In this document: positions 23,974 to 33,382 of the stretch, piece after piece
Layout of the letters: each line of letters begins with the position of its first letter
Position numbering within the stretch: the first letter of the stretch is position 1
From: Curtobacterium poinsettiae
GTDB lineage: Bacteria; Actinomycetota; Actinomycetes; Actinomycetales; Microbacteriaceae
DNA: 64,000 nt
Reading direction: 5' to 3'
NCBI RefSeq assembly: GCF_025677645.1
Contig: NZ_CP106880.1
Coordinates: forward strand, 1 to 64,000
Translations under genes and position numbers: made by a program
The notes under the pieces: model-generated
The model's database searches: none
What the model was told of the DNA's origin: nothing
Seen by the model: the letters and a program-made list of their open reading frames with translations, nothing else

Positions 23974-24701
23974 ACCGAGCCAAGTGCGGCGTCAGCACGA
24001 CAATTTGCGCCCTCCTCGTGGCGACCGCAGTGCTCGACGTCATGTCGGTGCCAACGCGTACGCCCGTACTGACGCCAACGCCCGCAGCAGAAGTCGCCAA
24101 TGCCTCGTCCAAATATGCGACCCACTACGACTTCGGACCGGGCGGCGGTGGCACCAACGGCAACTGCTCGTTTCCAGAGATACCCAAGGGCGAGCTCTAC
24201 GTAGCCGTCGGCCCCGACAAGTACCGGCATGGCGCTGGATGCGGGACGTACCTAGAGGTCACAGGGCCTAAAGGCAAGGTCGCCGTAGTGGTGATGGACC
24301 AGTGTCACGAGTGCGAACCCGGCCACCTAGATCTCAGTGATACCGCGTTCCGGAAAATCGGGAACTACAACGACGGCAAGATCCCAGTGAAGTTCAAAGC
24401 GATCAAGAACCCGACCGTCCCCCCCATCGCACTCCGCTTCAAGGAAGGCTCCTCGGCGTCCTGGTTGGCGCTACAGATCATCAACAACGGTAACGTGCTC
24501 CGCGGGGTCGCGATTAGCAGAAAAGATCGGATGCAATGGTTGCGACGAACCGAGTACGGCTACTGGCTAGCACCACGCGCAACCGGCCGTGGACCGTACT
24601 CAATCACCATTCGTGACGTACTCGGGCACCAAGCGACCATCCGCAACGTTCCGCTGAAACCAGGAGAGCTCCAGGATACGAAGACCCGACTCTACCGCTG
24701 A
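23970..24701 (+). CDS. Secreted bacterial expansin
   Basis: A 243-residue protein from the ATG overlapping the GH12 stop (ATGA), with an N-terminal hydrophobic signal. The double-psi beta-barrel domain has YDFGPGGGGTNGNCSF, a DQC...HLDLSDTAFRKIG segment with the two functional Asp residues of EXLX1-type expansins, then a C-terminal beta-sandwich with the aromatic surface WLRRTEYGYW. Expansins loosen cellulose-xyloglucan contacts without hydrolysis. In plant-pathogenic actinobacteria they aid xylem colonisation (established for Clavibacter). Pairing with GH12 fits concerted wall loosening. Confidence 0.93.
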   Translation: MNRAKCGVSTTICALLVATAVLDVMSVPTRTPVLTPTPAAEVANASSKYATHYDFGPGGGGTNGNCSFPEIPKGELYVAVGPDKYRHGAGCGTYLEVTGPKGKVAVVVMDQCHECEPGHLDLSDTAFRKIGNYNDGKIPVKFKAIKNPTVPPIALRFKEGSSASWLALQIINNGNVLRGVAISRKDRMQWLRRTEYGYWLAPRATGRGPYSITIRDVLGHQATIRNVPLKPGELQDTKTRLYR

Positions 24702-25217
24702 ACGCGGCAGCAACGGGCCAGTCGTAGCATCCAAACATTATCCACCCCATACTCGTACGCAGATTTGAAGACTGACAGTGCAGATGCGCCAATTTACAGC
24801 TTCCCTGAGTGCGACTGCCACAGAACCTGCCTACCTTTCCGCACACCACCACACCGGCCGCGTGGAAGAGCTCGAGAGAACTCGATCAGGTCAGCGATTG
24901 CGGGCCGCTCCTACAGGCACACAGAAGTTACGCACAACCGCGCCCCGACCGGTCAAGACCATCCTATCGCCGGAGGTACTGGCGATCATTGAGATCGCAA
25001 GTCCGAGTACGGCAATCGATTTCGCAGCCCGCGACCGGAAGGCTTGCTTCTAGGGCTTTACAGTTGTCCACATAGATGAAACTCGCTCCTGCAGCCACGA
25101 CGATACTTGCAATTCTCAAGCATCGCAAATGCAGCATTCGTAGCTCGTGCTTGATGAGGAGCCCACTGGTCGTCTCTGAGAGAACACTCATTGCCTCTGA
25201 AACCGCTTCGCGCTATC
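24702..25217. other. Intergenic region
   Basis: No convincing gene. Short overlapping plus-strand frames between 24765 and 25075 have no ribosome-binding site or recognisable sequence. The region ends in the operator-like sequence before the protease gene. Confidence 0.4.
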
Positions 25218-25240
25218 TTCGTCAGACGATCGTCTTGTGA
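25218..25240. promoter_or_regulatory. Imperfect copy of the 24-bp palindrome
   Basis: The left half TTCGTCAGACGA is identical to the site at 23135 and identity runs 18 nt (to CGTCT). The rest of the right half is altered (TGTGA instead of GACGA). It lies about 165 bp before the serine protease start. Confidence 0.6.
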
Positions 25241-25404
25241 CCCTTGCCACTAACGGATCAGCGAACTCGAATGAGTCACGCGGCGGCCCTGACTGGTCTC
25301 GCTCCCGTAAAAGGAAGCAGCAGGCAGGGACGCGGCACGTGCCCGCACAGATCGCATAAGCCTAACTCAGCTCGACTCACTTAGCAGCAAGACCGAGGAG
25401 CGTT

Positions 25405-26214
25405 ATGATGCCAAAAGAATCGCGACGTCGTCGTCAGCTATTTTCCGCTATCGGCACCCTGCTTCTCGTAGGTACGGTAGTCTCTCTGACCGGCGCGAGC
25501 CCTGCGAGCGCGCAGGACCTGCGATCCGAGCTACCAATTGTGGCCGGAACCAGACTAGAGGTGCCGGGAATGAGGCAGTGCACCGTCGGAGCGGTGCTGC
25601 GTTCGACATCCATTTTCAGCCGACTGACAGCATTCTCCCGCGGGAAGCGCTACCTCCTCATCGCGAAGCACTGTGCTCCAGATGGTGCGGACATCAAAGT
25701 GGGCGGTCAGAGTGTTGGGAAGGTCATCTGGACCGCCCCGTCCGATGACCTTGAGCTGGTGCAAGTTGATCCGAATTTCAATCGGCAAGTAGTATGTCAG
25801 CCCGGTTCAGTCCATCGATGCACGATTGTCGAGCACGTATATCCGCGCGCATTCGGCCGCGTCTTTCTGGCTCCGAACGGCCGTCCCCGGACGATCCCGA
25901 TGACAGCTTCTTCCGTCCCGGGTGGAGACGAACGCTTCTGTACGAGTGGCTCCTCGACTGGTGTGAACTGTTCGTGGTCCACCGCGCCTACCCCTCGGAC
26001 AGGCTTCGCACCAGGAGAGGCAGCAGCCTCGCACACACAGGGTATCGGCGTAATTGCCGGCGACTCCGGCGGTCCTGTTGTGGGAGCAAATGGCCAATTT
26101 TATGGGATTATCGTAACGAGAGGCATCGGTCCGCTTCTGGGCCTCATGGGCTACATTCCTTCTTCCCGAGCCCTGAGCGCCGTGGGCTCATACGAGATTG
26201 CCCCGCCTAATTGA
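25405..26214 (+). CDS. Secreted chymotrypsin-fold serine protease 1
   Basis: A 269-residue preprotein; ATG 25405 or 25408 follows GAGGAG. A signal peptide with an ASPASAQD-like cleavage region ends near residue 37. The catalytic triad is His in LIAKHCAPDG, Asp in SDDLELVQV, and Ser in IAGDSGGPVVG. Extra cysteines suggest disulfides. It resembles the Pat-1/Chp/Php family of secreted proteases of Clavibacter and relatives, which govern virulence and recognition by the host; the resemblance is by architecture only. An operator-like palindrome lies upstream. Confidence 0.88.
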   Translation: MMPKESRRRRQLFSAIGTLLLVGTVVSLTGASPASAQDLRSELPIVAGTRLEVPGMRQCTVGAVLRSTSIFSRLTAFSRGKRYLLIAKHCAPDGADIKVGGQSVGKVIWTAPSDDLELVQVDPNFNRQVVCQPGSVHRCTIVEHVYPRAFGRVFLAPNGRPRTIPMTASSVPGGDERFCTSGSSTGVNCSWSTAPTPRTGFAPGEAAASHTQGIGVIAGDSGGPVVGANGQFYGIIVTRGIGPLLGLMGYIPSSRALSAVGSYEIAPPN

Positions 26215-26459
26215 ATGATCGGTTATATCTAGCAGAGAAGCCAGCATCGGGACCCCTCGGCTCGTGAAACGCTCGCATTCCTACAATGCCCCACGAATCA
26301 CGGAAAGCGAGTATTTTGGCTGGCTCGCGATTAACCGGGGCTCAACGGTTTCACGCCAATGGCCGTGGATCTGAACCGAACGCGATGGCCGGGGCAACGA
26401 GGCGTCTACACTACTAGACAAGGCTATTTTTGTAACTTAACGAGGATAACGCGGGAACG

Positions 26460-26654
26460 ATGCAAAAGGACTCCCCTACAGAGCACATCGATGACATTAC
26501 AAAAGAGCCGATCACCGAGGAAAGCGGCCGCACCATTCCCTTTTCCTTCGATGGCAACGATTATGAGATAACGCTCACTAACCGCCACGCCGAAGCGCTT
26601 CGCGAGACCTTCTCGAAATACATAGCAGCCGCTCGTCGGGCTCATAAGAGCTAG
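26460..26654 (+). CDS. Truncated Lsr2: dimerisation domain only
   Basis: The 64 residues align with the N-terminal domain of the full-length Lsr2 at 39884. Shared segments include IDDITKEPITEESGRTIPFS versus VDDLTGDTIEDGHGRTVTFS, FDG..YEI.L, and AEALRETFSKY/AETLRETFSDY. The protein ends right after the dimerisation domain (AAARRAHKS), with no AT-hook-like DNA-binding domain. Such a protein could pair with full-length Lsr2 and poison or modulate its silencing of AT-rich genes. Frame and start appear intact; the nearest GAGGA is 13 bases away. Confidence 0.82.
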   Translation: MQKDSPTEHIDDITKEPITEESGRTIPFSFDGNDYEITLTNRHAEALRETFSKYIAAARRAHKS

Positions 26655-26872
26655 CCAACACGCCCCGATGACTCGCACACGCGCAACCAGCCGCTAGATT
26701 CGAAGCCAGCGGCCCCAAGGCGCGAATGTAGCCAAGGTGAGAGCAGAGCGGGCTATAGCGTTACCGCCGGACGTTCAAACCTAACTCGGGCCACTCGCAC
26801 CGATCGATATTCGGTGCCCGCTGGCTGACAGTTACGCTGCCGACTGAGGCGTCTGAGAAAGGAAGTAGCAAG

Positions 26873-27871
26873 TTGCCGAAATTCATTAGCACGTCGATCA
26901 ATGAAGGTAGACGATCTAATACTGGAAGGGTGAAGCAGCGTTTTTGGGCTCGATCCCTTTTAGCTGGATTTCTTTTCATCAATGCCGCAATGGTGATTAT
27001 TGCGCCGTGCGTCGGCAACCAAGCCGCCTCCGCAGTTGAACCTGTTCTCCCTCAGAATCCAGACCGGGGGGTACTTCCGATTATTTCGGGGTCGAAGGTA
27101 TTGGGACCGGAGTCATACGGTTCATGCTCTGCGGGAGCAGTTCTCATTCCTTCCGCTTGGTATTCACGGCTCACACCGTATCAGCGTGCTACACGATGGG
27201 TTGTGATCGCTAAACATTGCGCACCTATGTATGCGAGCATCCATGTAGGTGCGAGATCGATCGGAAACGTAGTGTGGCAATCAGCTGCATCGGATATTGA
27301 GCTGGTTAGGGTGTCCCCGGAGCCCGAGAACATGCGGGCAGTTTGCGTAGGTTCAAGTCACCCAGAAGTCTGCGTTCTACACCCCCGCTACAGGCCCCTC
27401 GCTAACAACCGAGTATTTGTCTCGGCTGGTGGGGGCGAGGCGCGTATGCCTGTTAGTGGGTGGCAGGACGCACCTGACGATGAACGATTCTGCATCAGTG
27501 CTTGGCGATCCGGCGTCAAATGCCTATTTAGCAAAATGACCCTAGTTCCCGGGATGTATCAAGGACCTTACCAGCACCTCTTGGCAGCCGCTAGTAATCG
27601 AATCAATAGCGTTGCCCCAGGCGACTCAGGAGGGCCGGCTCTCACGACCGACCGGCACCTTGTTGGTATTATCTCGTCAGGCCTGGGGACCGAGCGGCTT
27701 CCCCGTTACGGTTTCTACTACACACCGATGCGTCAGGTGATGCAGGAGCTGCATGCGTACACACTTGGACCGGCGGATATTCCGTCTGCAGAGGATGAAG
27801 ACAATCCACTCTCACTATCCGACGCCGGCTCTGACGCAGGATGGGCTCTAGCACCTGACATCGAAGAATGA
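26873..27871 (+). CDS. Secreted chymotrypsin-fold serine protease 2
   Basis: A 332-residue preprotein starting at TTG 26873 (GGAAG seven bases upstream), with a hydrophobic signal segment at about residues 25-47. The triad is His in VIAKHCAPM, Asp in ASDIELVRV, and Ser in APGDSGGPAL. It shares the SYGSCSAGAVL and RYYL/RWVVIAKHC architecture with protease 1, but it is longer and has an acidic C-terminal tail (PSAEDEDNPLSLSDAGSD). Its DNA is notably AT-richer than the backbone. Likely a virulence factor of the same class. Confidence 0.87.
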   Translation: MPKFISTSINEGRRSNTGRVKQRFWARSLLAGFLFINAAMVIIAPCVGNQAASAVEPVLPQNPDRGVLPIISGSKVLGPESYGSCSAGAVLIPSAWYSRLTPYQRATRWVVIAKHCAPMYASIHVGARSIGNVVWQSAASDIELVRVSPEPENMRAVCVGSSHPEVCVLHPRYRPLANNRVFVSAGGGEARMPVSGWQDAPDDERFCISAWRSGVKCLFSKMTLVPGMYQGPYQHLLAAASNRINSVAPGDSGGPALTTDRHLVGIISSGLGTERLPRYGFYYTPMRQVMQELHAYTLGPADIPSAEDEDNPLSLSDAGSDAGWALAPDIEE

Positions 27872-28034
27872 TCGGGTGGGCGCATCAACTTCTAGCGGGA
27901 GAAAGGTGATTGATTACGTACCACGTCGCACTGTTTCGCATTACGCTGGGTCATCCACGTCATCGCAAAGCGGAGCACGCCTAGCGGTCGCCTCTCTCGG
28001 GGCTTACATCAAAAGAACCTCAGCACGATGAATA

Positions 28035-28070
28035 GGAACGGCCCTATCAGGAATCGGGTAGGGCCGTTCC
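28035..28070. terminator. Terminator hairpin
   Basis: GGAACGGCCCTA pairs with TAGGGCCGTTCC around a 12-nt loop. It follows the protease 2 gene by about 160 bp. No gene is visible between 27872 and 28287. Confidence 0.7.
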
Positions 28071-28287
28071 GGGAATGCCCGTGGCGTCACTATTAAGCGC
28101 GAAGCGGATAGTCCAGGCGTTTAATCACCGAACGTTAGCAACGGCGAAGACAACAAAAACTGGGGCTGGGCGAACGGTATCGCAACCCCTGCCCCTCGCC
28201 TCAATAAATTTGCGCAGTTTCGCATTCGACTGAAATAATCAGGTCGTTTTCGCGGCTCAAATGTCGGTCTAGAAAAGGTTCATCGCG

Positions 28288-28734
28288 ATGGCCATCTTCC
28301 CATTTTCCGCTGACGCCTGGCCGCCGCGCTCGCAGTTGGCGCGGATTTGCGGAGTTGGAATCATAGTAGGCGTTACGGTCCTGTCAGGGATCGTCCCGCA
28401 ATCGGCTGCTCAGGCGGTCGCAGGTCACTACGTTGAAGTCCAGTTTCAGACGCATTGGGTTGGGAACGTGAAAACAGACCTACAGTCCTTCCGGGTTCTG
28501 AAGGACGAGACAACCGTGCGCTGCGTCACTCTTCGTCCCTACAATCCCGGACAGACGCGGTGGCCTTTTGTTCGGATCCCTCTACCCGCGAACACGGATT
28601 TTAGCGTTGTTTCGTACAACGGACCAAGCTGCTATGTTGGTAACGCAACCGCAGGTGGATCAGGTGACATTAACACCAGTGTTAGGAACTGGTCACTGGC
28701 TACCAATCGGCCCCCTGTGAAGCAGGGGCCGTGA
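28288..28734 (+). CDS. Small secreted protein of unknown function
   Basis: A 148-residue preprotein from ATG 28288 with a signal peptide ending near SAAQAVA (residues 37-45). The mature part is about 100 residues, beta-rich (HYVEVQFQTHWVGN, SFRVLKDETTVRCVTLRPY), with two cysteines that could pair. No family is recognised. It sits in the protease/wall-degradation cluster, so a role outside the cell is likely. Confidence 0.65.
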   Translation: MAIFPFSADAWPPRSQLARICGVGIIVGVTVLSGIVPQSAAQAVAGHYVEVQFQTHWVGNVKTDLQSFRVLKDETTVRCVTLRPYNPGQTRWPFVRIPLPANTDFSVVSYNGPSCYVGNATAGGSGDINTSVRNWSLATNRPPVKQGP

Positions 28735-29757
28735 CTGATAGGCGAGATTCGGCTGTAGTTACTTGTGAGTTGGACGTAATCGGAGACGGTCTAGGTACCG
28801 AGACGCCAGCGCGCGGTCACTAGTGATCGGACGAGGCAACCCGTGCACGTAGTTTGCGGTCATGGCTTCGTCCCGGCTTTTGACAGCCGAATGCTTTCTC
28901 CCTCGCAAGGGTCGGGTCTAACAGCTCGCCCTTCCCGTCAGTCTAGGTCTGGTAGCGAGGAGTGAAGCGATACTTCGCCTGGCCGCGCGGCAGCGAAGGC
29001 ACTGGAGCGGAAGCAAGCGCCGTCGTCCAGCATCGCGGCGAAAGTAGTGATACCTCCATCTGCGAAGAACCCCCTCCCTCTGTCCCAGAATTTGGCCAAG
29101 GTATCACCACGTTCGTCTTCGAGCGTCCCTGGATACGCCAACGGAAGTGGCCTTTGACTGGGTAGTGACAGCAACAGGAACCTACGATGCCCGGTGCAGC
29201 GGGCTGCGGGGGGCTCGAGGTGGAGCGAGACACTGAAGTTGCCCGATCCTCGCGCGGCGGCGACGTACGCTCCTGCGTCTCGGGTCGCAGCACAAAATCG
29301 GACCGCGCGGCAATGACCCCCTGTGGCATGCGATTGCGCCTGATCCCTGCACTCGTCGGTGGCATGTGCTCCAGCACGGCGTATCCCCTCCCCTTAACCG
29401 TGCGACACGCTGACGGGGACCACACTTTTCTGCTTTGACTTATCAAGTTCTGGCACGCTTGTGGTTATCGGCAAGGATGCCGGGCAGTCAGTCGTCGATA
29501 GCATTGTGGGAGATCGCCTTCGCGCTGTCGACGCCGCGGAGCTTGTCACCCTCCGCACGGAGCAAGTCGTTTTCAACGGCCACGCTCGCTGCGGGCGAAA
29601 TTTCGACAGGATCGCGCGCTGGAGGACACGGGTCACGTCAGGCGTCCTGAGAGACAGGTAGGCAGGGAATCAACATTCCTCGGTAGGAACCGGTAAAGGG
29701 ATGGACACCGCCCCTGGCGTCCGCCGGAGGGGTACAAGTCCGTGGAATAGTAACAGG
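28735..29757. other. Degenerate or non-coding stretch
   Basis: About 1 kb without a convincing gene. Short frames on both strands (28938-29174 minus, 29187-29438 plus, 29461-29661 plus) have no recognisable domain or proper ribosome-binding site. The composition looks like decayed coding sequence. It ends at the promoter region of the SDR gene. Confidence 0.45.
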
Positions 29758-30468
29758 ATGACCCAGACAGATCAGTCCATACGCCGAACCGCTGTGGTGA
29801 TCGGCGCAAGCCGCGGAATCGGTGCCGCAACCGCTCGACGGCTTCTCGCCGAGGGCTACAAGGTCGCAGGCACGCACCGCGCGGGCGGGCAAATTCCGGA
29901 TGGTGTCGTGCCTGTAGAGCTCGACATCCGAGACGAAACCTCGATCAAGGATGGGATGCGGACGGCGCTGGACGAGCTGGGGCGGCTGGACGTGTTGGTG
30001 ATCGCCTCCGGCATCACGCGCGACACGCTCCTGATGCGGATGAGCGAGGGGGACCTCGTTGAGGTGCTTCGAGTGAACACGATCGGCCCGATCCTGGCGA
30101 GCAAGGCCGCTCTGAGGCCGATGCTCAAGCAGCGGTCCGGCTCAATCGTTCTGCTGTCCTCAATGTCCGTCAAATACGGCGTGCCTGGCCAGACGAACTA
30201 CACGGCGTCGAAGGGCGCGATCGAGGCGTTCGCTCGATCCCTCGCACGCGAACATGCACAGCAGGGCATCCGAGTCAACGTCGTAGCCCCCGGTGCGACT
30301 GATACGGACATGATGTCGAACATGCCGGAAGCAGAACGGGAGGCGATGGTCGAGGAGATTCCCTTGAAGCGTCTCGGACACGTCGACGAGATTGCTGCAG
30401 CAATCGTCCACACCGCCGAGAACACGTACATGAGCGGCGCCGTCGTCCAGGTCGGGGGCGGCCTGTGA
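29758..30468 (+). CDS. SDR-family oxidoreductase, FabG-like
   Basis: A 236-residue Rossmann enzyme. The cofactor loop is IGASRGIG (about residue 15); the region has an IASG (NAG-like) segment, catalytic Ser in VLLSSMS, and Tyr/Lys in YTASK. The C-terminal APGATDTDMM fits 3-oxoacyl-ACP reductases and related ketoreductases, using NADPH. The start is ATG 29758. The GTG of the next gene overlaps the stop. The substrate is unknown. Composition is closer to the backbone than to the neighbouring protease genes. Confidence 0.9.
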   Translation: MTQTDQSIRRTAVVIGASRGIGAATARRLLAEGYKVAGTHRAGGQIPDGVVPVELDIRDETSIKDGMRTALDELGRLDVLVIASGITRDTLLMRMSEGDLVEVLRVNTIGPILASKAALRPMLKQRSGSIVLLSSMSVKYGVPGQTNYTASKGAIEAFARSLAREHAQQGIRVNVVAPGATDTDMMSNMPEAEREAMVEEIPLKRLGHVDEIAAAIVHTAENTYMSGAVVQVGGGL

Positions 30469-30857
30469 CCGCACTACTCGAGCCCGGCCAGTGGGGCCTG
30501 TTCTGCGGGCGCACGGGCAGCTCACTGGTTGCCGCAAACGGTGAGCCAATGGGACCAAGCTCGGCACGGAAGAGCGTCACACTGTTGCCACGCCGCCTGC
30601 TGCTCGACACGAAGATCATCGAGCAAGCATTCGGCTCCAACGAGGCACCCGCCGACTCGTCGGCGGAGCTCAACGGGGAGACGTGGGCGCTGCGCTTCCG
30701 ACCAATTTTCTCCCCCCGCACCTTCACCGCAGTGGGCTGCGAACATTGCAAGCGGTCCGCGACGCTACGGATGGACCAACGATTCTCAACGACCAGTCGC
30801 GGGAACGCGTTGCCGGTCAGTCGGAGTGAATGTCGATTCCAGTTAGCTCTAGACTAA
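30465..30857 (+). CDS. Hypothetical protein coupled to the SDR gene
   Basis: Starts at GTG 30465, overlapping the SDR stop (GTGA). It has 130 residues. The first about 95 (GQWGLFCGRTGSSLVAANGE, then WALRFRPIFSPRTFTAVGCEHC) look like a real domain, while the last 35 are low-quality and may be read-through of a decayed 3' end. No family is recognised. Confidence 0.45.
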   Translation: MTALLEPGQWGLFCGRTGSSLVAANGEPMGPSSARKSVTLLPRRLLLDTKIIEQAFGSNEAPADSSAELNGETWALRFRPIFSPRTFTAVGCEHCKRSATLRMDQRFSTTSRGNALPVSRSECRFQLALD

Positions 30858-31473
30858 GCAAACAAATTGCTGTTGTGGTGGACCATCCGGCGCCACGCAG
30901 GGCACCAATCCACTGCGTTTGTGCCGCGAGAGGCCGGTGGTAGTCGACCATGGGGCCTGTCCCACCGTCCCGCAACGTGACGATGCCGGGATAGACCGCG
31001 GCCCTCCCGAATGAATTCTTGGCACTCGTCGGGATGCCCGTACACGAGCTGGCCTATTCGCATTGGTCAAAGGAGTTGTCAACATAAAAGTGCTCACGAA
31101 AGTCTGTCACAGCTACCCGCTTTGTGCCCTGCATGCCGCGATTGGGCTAGGGCTGATGAACCTGAATTGCGCACGTCTATCATCCCTGTCGCAGGAAGTG
31201 CGTCGTTCTCACGCACCCCCGTGCTCGTCGGGGCCAGCTGACGACAGAGCCGCCAACGCGTAGCGCACCATCAGACCTTCTGTTCCCTATCTGAGACAAC
31301 CGCCTGAAGAGCCCCTCACTGACAACAGTTCACGGCTGCCGGCTATCTCAGGTGAACGAAGCAGACAGCACCAGTTCCCTACGCCGTTGCGCTTATCGAC
31401 GCACGCCCGGGGATCGATTACTATTGAGAGAAGCCGGCTCGCTCGGCATTACTCGACCACCAAAGGGATAGGA
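30858..31473. other. Intergenic stretch with a possible coding remnant
   Basis: On the minus strand, two frames across 31063-30854 read GQLVYGHPDECQEFIREGR and then VYPGIVTLRDGGTGPMVDYH. They look like one gene joined by a frameshift, but I cannot assign a family. The rest, up to the ribosome-binding site at 31465, has no recognisable feature. Confidence 0.3.
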
Positions 31474-31956
31474 ATGATTACCCGTAAATTCACCTCTCAC
31501 AGGCGAACGGCTCTACTCACTGCCGGCGTCGCAGCCACTCTTGTCACAACCATGGCTGGTCCAACCCAGGCTCAGGCTCACATCTCCGAAGTAGCCCCAC
31601 GCTCAGCCGCTTCGAGCGTGAAGAGCACGACAACAACTTCGTTCACCGTTAGTACCGAAGCCGGGCCTAACAAGAAATCCTTCGAGGGCCAACGCTTCTT
31701 CGGGACGGGAAAGCCCGGTGCACTCGTGATCGTTTGGTACGAAGCGCCGCCCAAAGCAGAGGGCGTCCTCAAGCGTCACATCGCCCAGACACTAGATGGA
31801 GACCCTCAAGTCAGTGGTGCAGGACGTTACAGTTTCACCGCATCCTTTCCGAAGTTGCCACGAGGGGCCACCGAGCTTAAGTGGCATGCCCGTCTCTGCG
31901 ACCCAGAGACACTAGCAGTAATTGCCCGAGTCGATGGTCAGAATTCACTGCAGTAA
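31474..31956 (+). CDS. Secreted protein of unknown function
   Basis: A 160-residue preprotein from ATG 31474 (GGGATAGGA upstream) with a basic n-region, hydrophobic core and GPTQAQA cleavage site near residue 34. The mature part looks like a small beta-sandwich (SFTVSTEAGPNKKSFEGQRF, FFGTGKPGALVIVWYE, LKWHARLCDPETLAVIARVD). No family is recognised. A strong terminator follows. Confidence 0.65.
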   Translation: MITRKFTSHRRTALLTAGVAATLVTTMAGPTQAQAHISEVAPRSAASSVKSTTTTSFTVSTEAGPNKKSFEGQRFFGTGKPGALVIVWYEAPPKAEGVLKRHIAQTLDGDPQVSGAGRYSFTASFPKLPRGATELKWHARLCDPETLAVIARVDGQNSLQ

Positions 31957-32020
31957 GAACGTGCTTGTTTTCAAGTCCTCGCTTTCGATCGAGGGCACAC
32001 AGGAGGTCTAATCGAGCGGA

Positions 32021-32058
32021 AGGTGGCCCGGTCGACGGATCAACCGGGCCACCTTTTG
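32021..32058 (+). terminator. Intrinsic terminator
   Basis: AGGTGGCCCGGT pairs with ACCGGGCCACCT over a 10-nt loop and is followed by TTTTG. It ends the 31474 gene. The following 32059-32467 holds nothing I can support. Confidence 0.85.
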
Positions 32059-32467
32059 TGATTTGTAATTACTAATGAATACCAATACGTAACGAACCGG
32101 CTGGATTGCATTACCTTCCTCGTTGCTAACTACAAGGATCACGAATCAACCTTGATTCGACCATTTCCGTGACTGTCGGATTCTAAAGCTTAGGCCCGGG
32201 TTTCCCGGACCATCGCCCGGACCGCGATCCGTCGGCCAGCAAATACTTTCCAACAAGGAGCTCATGTCGCTCGCGCGTCTCCGGTTCTGGCCTGGCCCGC
32301 ATTCGAGCAGCTCGCCGGTTTCGAGCAGCGCCGAGTAATTAGTGCCGGCCTCGCAAAGGGCAATAAGGATCATGGCACGGCAACAGGTAGCCAACTCACA
32401 TTTCTGAGTGACAAAACAGCAAGCTCATCCTCCTACGCAATTAATTATTTTGCGCGCCTACACCATG

Positions 32468-33151
32468 TCACCGGCAACGGCTATGATTGAGATCCGGGAT
32501 CGCGATGTCCACTCCTCGCCCTAGGCACGTTCGAAGCAAGCTATAGGTAGTCAGAAATGCAATCAGCGCGCCGGCGAAAGCACAAGCAATCGCTGAAACA
32601 CCTGGAAGGGCGCAAATAAGCCCCGAAGTCAGGGCACCACCGGTACTGAGGATAAGTCGCGCAGAGTCGGACGACAGATGCCACGTAGTCCAATGGGTGA
32701 AACGATGCCAGAACGAGCGCCAGCTGTCGGTTGAAGCATGATCATCTACCACACGAAGACCGTCAAGAGTCGTATTGACGTAGAGCAAAGAACCCGGAGC
32801 CGTCGACGAAAGAGGCCCGGAATCCGCGATTTCGGCTCTGACCTCGCGCTTGATTGCGCCGAATGTCTCGGCCCTCTTCTCCTCGTCACTCATCTTGAGG
32901 TTTCGATACTCAAACGTCAGTCCGGCAAGGTATTCCACGGAAAGTTTGCCACTGGCGACATCCTCATCGAACGTACCTGCCGCGACGGAGGCGACGGCCG
33001 CCGCAGGAGATGCCAAATGAGGGGTCTCGGCGCGAGCCGGATCTACATGACTCACCTCGACAGAAGCAGCCAATACGAACGCCAAGATAGTGACAACTAG
33101 ATGTTTCGTTCTCCGATTCCTAGAATGAATGTGCATGACTGTCTGCTTCAT
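32468..33151 (-). CDS. Secreted four-cysteine family protein, copy 1
   Basis: A 227-residue preprotein; ATG 33151 follows a very strong GGAGGT. A signal peptide ends at about residue 43 (DPARAETP). The N-terminal mature part SVAAGTFDEDVASGKLSVEYL parallels SIEHGTIAADIDAGRVSTDAL of the 40700 gene. The C-terminal 75 residues share HW..W, a Gly/Ala-rich hydrophobic stretch, and four cysteines in the same order, ending CLGRG...P....S.C. The family is not recognised; the hydrophobic C-terminus suggests membrane insertion or a bacteriocin-like toxin. Confidence 0.7.
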   Translation of the reverse strand: MKQTVMHIHSRNRRTKHLVVTILAFVLAASVEVSHVDPARAETPHLASPAAAVASVAAGTFDEDVASGKLSVEYLAGLTFEYRNLKMSDEEKRAETFGAIKREVRAEIADSGPLSSTAPGSLLYVNTTLDGLRVVDDHASTDSWRSFWHRFTHWTTWHLSSDSARLILSTGGALTSGLICALPGVSAIACAFAGALIAFLTTYSLLRTCLGRGVDIAIPDLNHSRCR

Positions 33152-33382
33152 AATTACCTCCATCCGATCCCGTGAACTGCCGAGAAACCGGAGAACCGTC
33201 CTGCGGGAATTACGGGTAAACACTTTAGCTCGAATTATAGTGATACAGGTGATAACAGATGATCCGCGGAACTTTTATTCTGTGGGTAATCTCATCGCGA
33301 CCGTTCTATTCGAACTCTTGGGCAGCCGAAAGCAACGTTTGTTCCAGACAAACGTAACAGCGGTCGTGCCGGAGACACGAGC

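Noticed and set aside
24778..25053. 91-codon plus-strand frame between expansin and protease 1
   Set aside because: No ribosome-binding site, no recognisable domain, and other frames are equally open.
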